Source: Acidimicrobiaceae bacterium (lineage in GTDB: Bacteria; Actinomycetota; Acidimicrobiia; Acidimicrobiales; RAAP-2). From it: 8,831 nt of DNA. The notes below the pieces were generated by a model. It made no database searches. It was given only the letters and a program-made list of their open reading frames with translations, and had not been told where the DNA came from. Position numbers and translations under genes: made by a program. The stretch covers positions 1 through 8,831 of the forward strand of contig JAUTXB010000063.1 in assembly GCA_030838245.1 (NCBI GenBank), in the 5' to 3' direction. Positions 6,527-8,831 of the stretch are shown here, piece by piece (position 1 is the first letter of the stretch; each line of letters begins with the position of its first letter).

Positions 6527-6550
6527 TAAACTCTTGACCAAGTAGTCAAG
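6527..6550 (+). promoter_or_regulatory. Thiolase promoter -10 with adjoining palindromic operator
   Basis: TAAACT at 6527-6532 fits the -10 pattern TANNNT. Directly after it, CTTGAC (6533-6538) and GTCAAG (6545-6550) form a perfect 6-base inverted repeat around a 6-base centre. A third CTTGAC at 6558-6563 lies 25 bases after the first. The palindrome would cover the transcription start, the usual placement for a repressor. The size and symmetry suit a TetR-family fatty-acid regulator, which is inference. No regulator gene is in the window. The leader would be about 98 bases. Confidence 0.6.
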
Positions 6551-6625
6551 TTTGTGCCTTGACAGGTGGATGCATCGTCCACCACAGTGAGACGGCCGGG
6601 GTGCGAAGGCTCCGCCGGCCCGAAG

Positions 6626-6631
6626 AGGAGG
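6626..6631 (+). promoter_or_regulatory. Ribosome binding site AGGAGG of the thiolase
   Basis: A perfect AGGAGG lies 5 bases before the ATG at 6637. It rules out the in-frame ATG 26 codons upstream at 6559, which has no such site and would add a segment unlike any thiolase N-terminus. It is the strongest Shine-Dalgarno sequence in the window. Confidence 0.85.
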
Positions 6632-6636
6632 CCACC

Positions 6637-7818
6637 ATGACCAATGCCGTCATCGTCGACGCGGTTCGTACCGCCGGAGGCAAGCGCAACGGGAAGTTGC
6701 GGAACTGGCACGCCGCCGATCTGGCTTCCGAGCCGTTGAAGGCCCTCGTCGAACGAAACAACCTCGACCCCGGCCTGGTCGACGACGTCATCATGGGTTG
6801 CGTCATGCAGGTGGGCGAGCAGTCGCTGAACGTCGGCCGCAATGCCGTACTGGCCGCCGGATTTCCCGAGTCGGTACCGGCCACCACCATCGACCGCCAA
6901 TGCGGCTCGTCCCAGCAGGCGTTGCACTTCGGCGCCCAAGGCGTCATCGCCGGGGCGTACGACATCGTGATCGCCGGTGGCGTCGAGGTCATGACCCGGA
7001 CGCCCATGGGCTCGTCGGTCGTGCGTGACCTCGGCTATCCGTTCGGCCCCCGCATGATGCAGCGCTACGCCGAGCGTGGTGGGCTGGTCAGCCAGGGCGA
7101 GGGTGCCGAGCTGATCGCCGAACAGTGGGACCTGTCCCGCGAGGACCTCGATGCCTACTCGGTCCGCTCCCACAAGCGGGCCGCCCAGGCCACCGCCGAA
7201 GGCCGATTCGACCATGAGATCGTCCCGGTGGCCGTGAAGGACGACGAGCGCAATGACACCAAGGAGCTGATACGAGCGGACGAGGGCATCCGCCCCGACT
7301 CCTCGGTCGAGGTGCTGGCCAACCTGAAGCCGGCCTTCCGGTCTGAGAACGGCAAGGTCACCGCAGGCAACTCCTCACAGATCACCGACGGTGCCTCTGC
7401 CGTGCTGATCATGAGTGAAGAGAAGGCCGCAGCACTGGGGTTGACCCCCCGGGCCCGGTTCCACACCTTCTCGGTCATCGGCTCCGACCCCATCACCATG
7501 CTCACCGGTCCCATCCCTGCGACCAAGATGGTCCTCGAGCGGGCCAAGTTGACGCTCGACGACATCGACCTGGTGGAGATCAACGAGGCGTTCGCCTCCG
7601 TGGTCCTTGCCTGGCAGAAGGAGTTCGACGCCGACCTCGACAAGGTCAACGTGAACGGTGGGGCCATCGCCCTCGGCCACCCGCTCGGCGCATCCGGGGC
7701 CAAGCTGGCCTCGACGCTGCTCAACGAGCTGGAGCGCACCGGCGGCCGCTACGGGCTCCAGACCATGTGCGAAGGCGGCGGCATGGCCAACGCCACCATC
7801 ATCGAGCGCCTGGGCTGA
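6637..7818 (+). CDS. Acetyl-CoA acetyltransferase / 3-ketoacyl-CoA thiolase (FadA type)
   Basis: This 393-residue enzyme is of standard thiolase length. Thiolases cleave 3-ketoacyl-CoA with CoA to acetyl-CoA and a shortened acyl-CoA, or run the reverse condensation. The nucleophile is C89 in DRQCGSS (87-92). NEAF lies at 316-319. GGAIALGHPLGASGA at 341-355 contains H348, and the second catalytic cysteine is C378 in MCEGGG (377-382). The spacing of all four motifs is normal, so it should be active. It reads more like catabolic FadA/FadA5-type thiolases than like the biosynthetic PhaA type, but chain-length or steroid preference cannot be told. The start is fixed by AGGAGG 5 bases upstream. A palindromic operator 87 bases upstream suggests control by acyl-CoA or fatty-acid status. 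The divergent thioesterase suits the same pathway. Confidence 0.95.
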   Translation: MTNAVIVDAVRTAGGKRNGKLRNWHAADLASEPLKALVERNNLDPGLVDDVIMGCVMQVGEQSLNVGRNAVLAAGFPESVPATTIDRQCGSSQQALHFGAQGVIAGAYDIVIAGGVEVMTRTPMGSSVVRDLGYPFGPRMMQRYAERGGLVSQGEGAELIAEQWDLSREDLDAYSVRSHKRAAQATAEGRFDHEIVPVAVKDDERNDTKELIRADEGIRPDSSVEVLANLKPAFRSENGKVTAGNSSQITDGASAVLIMSEEKAAALGLTPRARFHTFSVIGSDPITMLTGPIPATKMVLERAKLTLDDIDLVEINEAFASVVLAWQKEFDADLDKVNVNGGAIALGHPLGASGAKLASTLLNELERTGGRYGLQTMCEGGGMANATIIERLG

Positions 7819-7862
7819 TCCGGACCGACCCGCCCCACCTGGGGCAGCGCATCGTGTGCCTC

Positions 7863-7890
7863 ACGAACCGGCCCTCCGGGGCCGGTTCGT
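7863..7890. terminator. Strong bidirectional hairpin between thiolase and crgA
   Basis: ACGAACCGGCCC (7863-7874) pairs perfectly with GGGCCGGTTCGT (7879-7890) over a 4-base loop. This 12-base-pair stem sits 45 bases after the thiolase stop and 18 bases beyond the end of crgA. Placed between convergent genes, it can end both transcripts. No T-tract is present on either side. Confidence 0.7.
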
Positions 7891-7907
7891 CGCGTCCGGC
7901 TCCGGTG

Positions 7908-8207
7908 TCAGTGGTACCGGGTGGCCACCATCAGGCCGGCGAAGATCGAACCGATGGCTCCCACCAGCCACCAGTTGTTCACGCCGCCGGGTAGGACGTT
8001 GGCGTAGTTCAAGATCACGATGAGGACGCCGAGCACGAAGAGTCCGATGATGAGAAACCCCATCCACCTGGGGCTCTTCTTGACGCTCTTGGCCACCGGG
8101 GGCGTGTACCGGTGGCTCTGTCCCGGGTGATGCGACGTCGTCCGCCCCTCGGCGGACCGACCCTTCTTCTGCGCACCGCCGGGGCCGGACTTGGCCTTGG
8201 TTGCCAT
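7908..8207 (-). CDS. crgA: CrgA-like septation inhibitor / divisome membrane protein
   Basis: This 99-residue protein has a basic, Ser/Thr/Pro-rich cytoplasmic N-terminus (1-47) and two membrane segments at about 49-68 and 79-96. The SPRWMG entry (45-50) and the terminal ATRYH match the CrgA family, whose members usually end in ATRWR-like residues. CrgA is a small actinobacterial protein that interacts with FtsZ and septal peptidoglycan synthases and affects division timing. The gene sits next to a divergent PabA/TrpG-family gene, as in the Mycobacterium region holding crgA, trpG and pknB. The ATG at 8207 has no Shine-Dalgarno sequence. A TATCCT -10 lies 6 bases upstream, so it is probably translated from a leaderless mRNA. 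Confidence 0.88.
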   Translation of the reverse strand: MATKAKSGPGGAQKKGRSAEGRTTSHHPGQSHRYTPPVAKSVKKSPRWMGFLIIGLFVLGVLIVILNYANVLPGGVNNWWLVGAIGSIFAGLMVATRYH

Positions 8208-8213
8208 TGGCGC

Positions 8214-8219
8214 AGGATA
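8214..8219 (-). promoter_or_regulatory. -10 element TATCCT of leaderless crgA
   Basis: TATCCT (minus strand) matches TANNNT, and 6 bases separate it from the crgA ATG. This predicts transcription starting at the start codon. Confidence 0.55.
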
Positions 8220-8254
8220 GCCAGTGGACGGCGGGCAGTGCCGGCGGCGACCGG

Positions 8255-8260
8255 TACGCT
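8255..8260 (+). promoter_or_regulatory. -10 element TACGCT of the amidotransferase gene
   Basis: TACGCT matches TANNNT and lies 9 bases before the ATG at 8270, giving a leader of only a few bases at most. Together with the crgA -10 it defines a 62-base divergent promoter region. Confidence 0.5.
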
Positions 8261-8269
8261 CATTGGTCC

Positions 8270-8831
8270 ATGGGGCTCCGGGTGCTGGTGATCGACAACT
8301 ACGACTCGTTCGTCTACAACCTCGTCCAGGAGCTGGGGGAACTGGGCGCCGAGCCGGTGGTCCACCGGAACGACGCCATCGACGTGGACGGGATCCGGGC
8401 CGCCTCCCCCGACGCCATTCTCATCTCGCCCGGGCCGGGGCGACCCGAGGACGCCGGGATCAGCCTGGAGGTCATCGAGCAGCTGGGTGCCCACTATCCC
8501 ATCTTGGGCGTGTGCCTCGGCCATCAGTCGATCGGGCAGGCCTACGGCGGTGACGTGGTGTCCGCTCCCACCCTCATGCACGGGAAGACGTCGGCCGTCC
8601 ATCACACCGGGGTGGGTGTCTTCGCCGGGCTTCCCGAGCCCTTCATCGCCACCCGTTATCACTCACTGGTGGTGGAGCCGGCCAGCCTGCCCGACGTGCT
8701 CGAAGTCACCGCCACCACCGACGACGGCGTCATCATGGGATTTCGCCACCGGGAGCTCCCGGTCGAGGGCGTCCAGTTCCATCCGGAATCGATCCTCACC
8801 CCGTCCGGTCCGGCGCTGCTGGCCAACTTCC
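8270..8831 (+). CDS. Glutamine amidotransferase, PabA/TrpG family (3' end cut off)
   Basis: The first 187 residues of a class I glutamine amidotransferase are present, nearly the whole domain. The subunit releases ammonia from glutamine for anthranilate or 4-amino-4-deoxychorismate synthase. An N-terminal [10 protein letters not shown] stretch (8-17) and the oxyanion motif SPGPG (53-57) are followed by nucleophile C82 in GVCLGHQ (80-86). HGK lies at 104-106, and catalytic H171 and E173 in FHPES (170-174). All catalytic residues are intact. PabA and TrpG cannot be separated from this sequence, and many actinobacteria use one protein for both. No partner synthase is in the window. The gene runs off the right edge. 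A -10 element 9 bases before the ATG and the absence of a Shine-Dalgarno sequence suggest a very short leader. Confidence 0.93.
   Translation, partial: MGLRVLVIDNYDSFVYNLVQELGELGAEPVVHRNDAIDVDGIRAASPDAILISPGPGRPEDAGISLEVIEQLGAHYPILGVCLGHQSIGQAYGGDVVSAPTLMHGKTSAVHHTGVGVFAGLPEPFIATRYHSLVVEPASLPDVLEVTATTDDGVIMGFRHRELPVEGVQFHPESILTPSGPALLANF

Noticed and set aside
6559..6636. Longer N-terminus of the thiolase starting at ATG 6559
   Set aside because: It has no ribosome site and adds 26 residues unlike thiolases. The ATG at 6637 has AGGAGG 5 bases upstream and gives the standard length.

Overview
This is a high-GC actinobacterial window. The best guess at lineage is Acidimicrobiia or a related group; this rests on the protein style and on a crgA/trpG-type divergent pair that mirrors the gene order near the origin in Mycobacterium (crgA close to trpG). 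No taxon-defining gene is present. There are eight protein-coding genes: seven complete and one cut by the right edge. No rRNA, tRNA, insertion sequence or CRISPR array was seen.

Layout. Bases 83-2371 (+) encode a large type I arylsulfatase, followed by a hairpin. Bases 2372-2590 are a 219-base regulatory gap with a leaderless-type promoter motif, a 55-codon mini-ORF and a perfect actinobacterial LexA (SOS) box. Then comes a two-gene unit on +: a beta-class DNA methyltransferase with an extra C-terminal domain (2591-4096) and, 6 bases later, an uncharacterised protein with a possible nuclease core (4103-5158). A ComF-like phosphoribosyltransferase (5101-5886, -) runs into the end of that unit. 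Upstream of it on the same strand is a hotdog thioesterase (5981-6442, -). A shared regulatory region with a clear palindromic operator separates the thioesterase from a divergent FadA-type thiolase (6637-7818, +). A strong hairpin lies between the thiolase and the convergent crgA (7908-8207, -). A compact 62-base divergent promoter region then leads to a glutamine amidotransferase of the PabA/TrpG family (8270 to the window edge, +).

How the genes work together. The thiolase and thioesterase fit acyl-CoA metabolism and probably share control from the CTTGAC-N6-GTCAAG operator. The crgA/amidotransferase end looks like core chromosome. The accessory part is the methyltransferase plus its partner. 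The LexA box overlaps a -10-like hexamer about 70 bases before the methyltransferase start, so this looks like a DNA-damage-controlled modification, and possibly restriction, cassette. Both proteins carry regions resembling PD-(D/E)XK nuclease cores with non-standard residues. This is the most likely place for an undescribed system. The nuclease assignments are inference from motif reading only.
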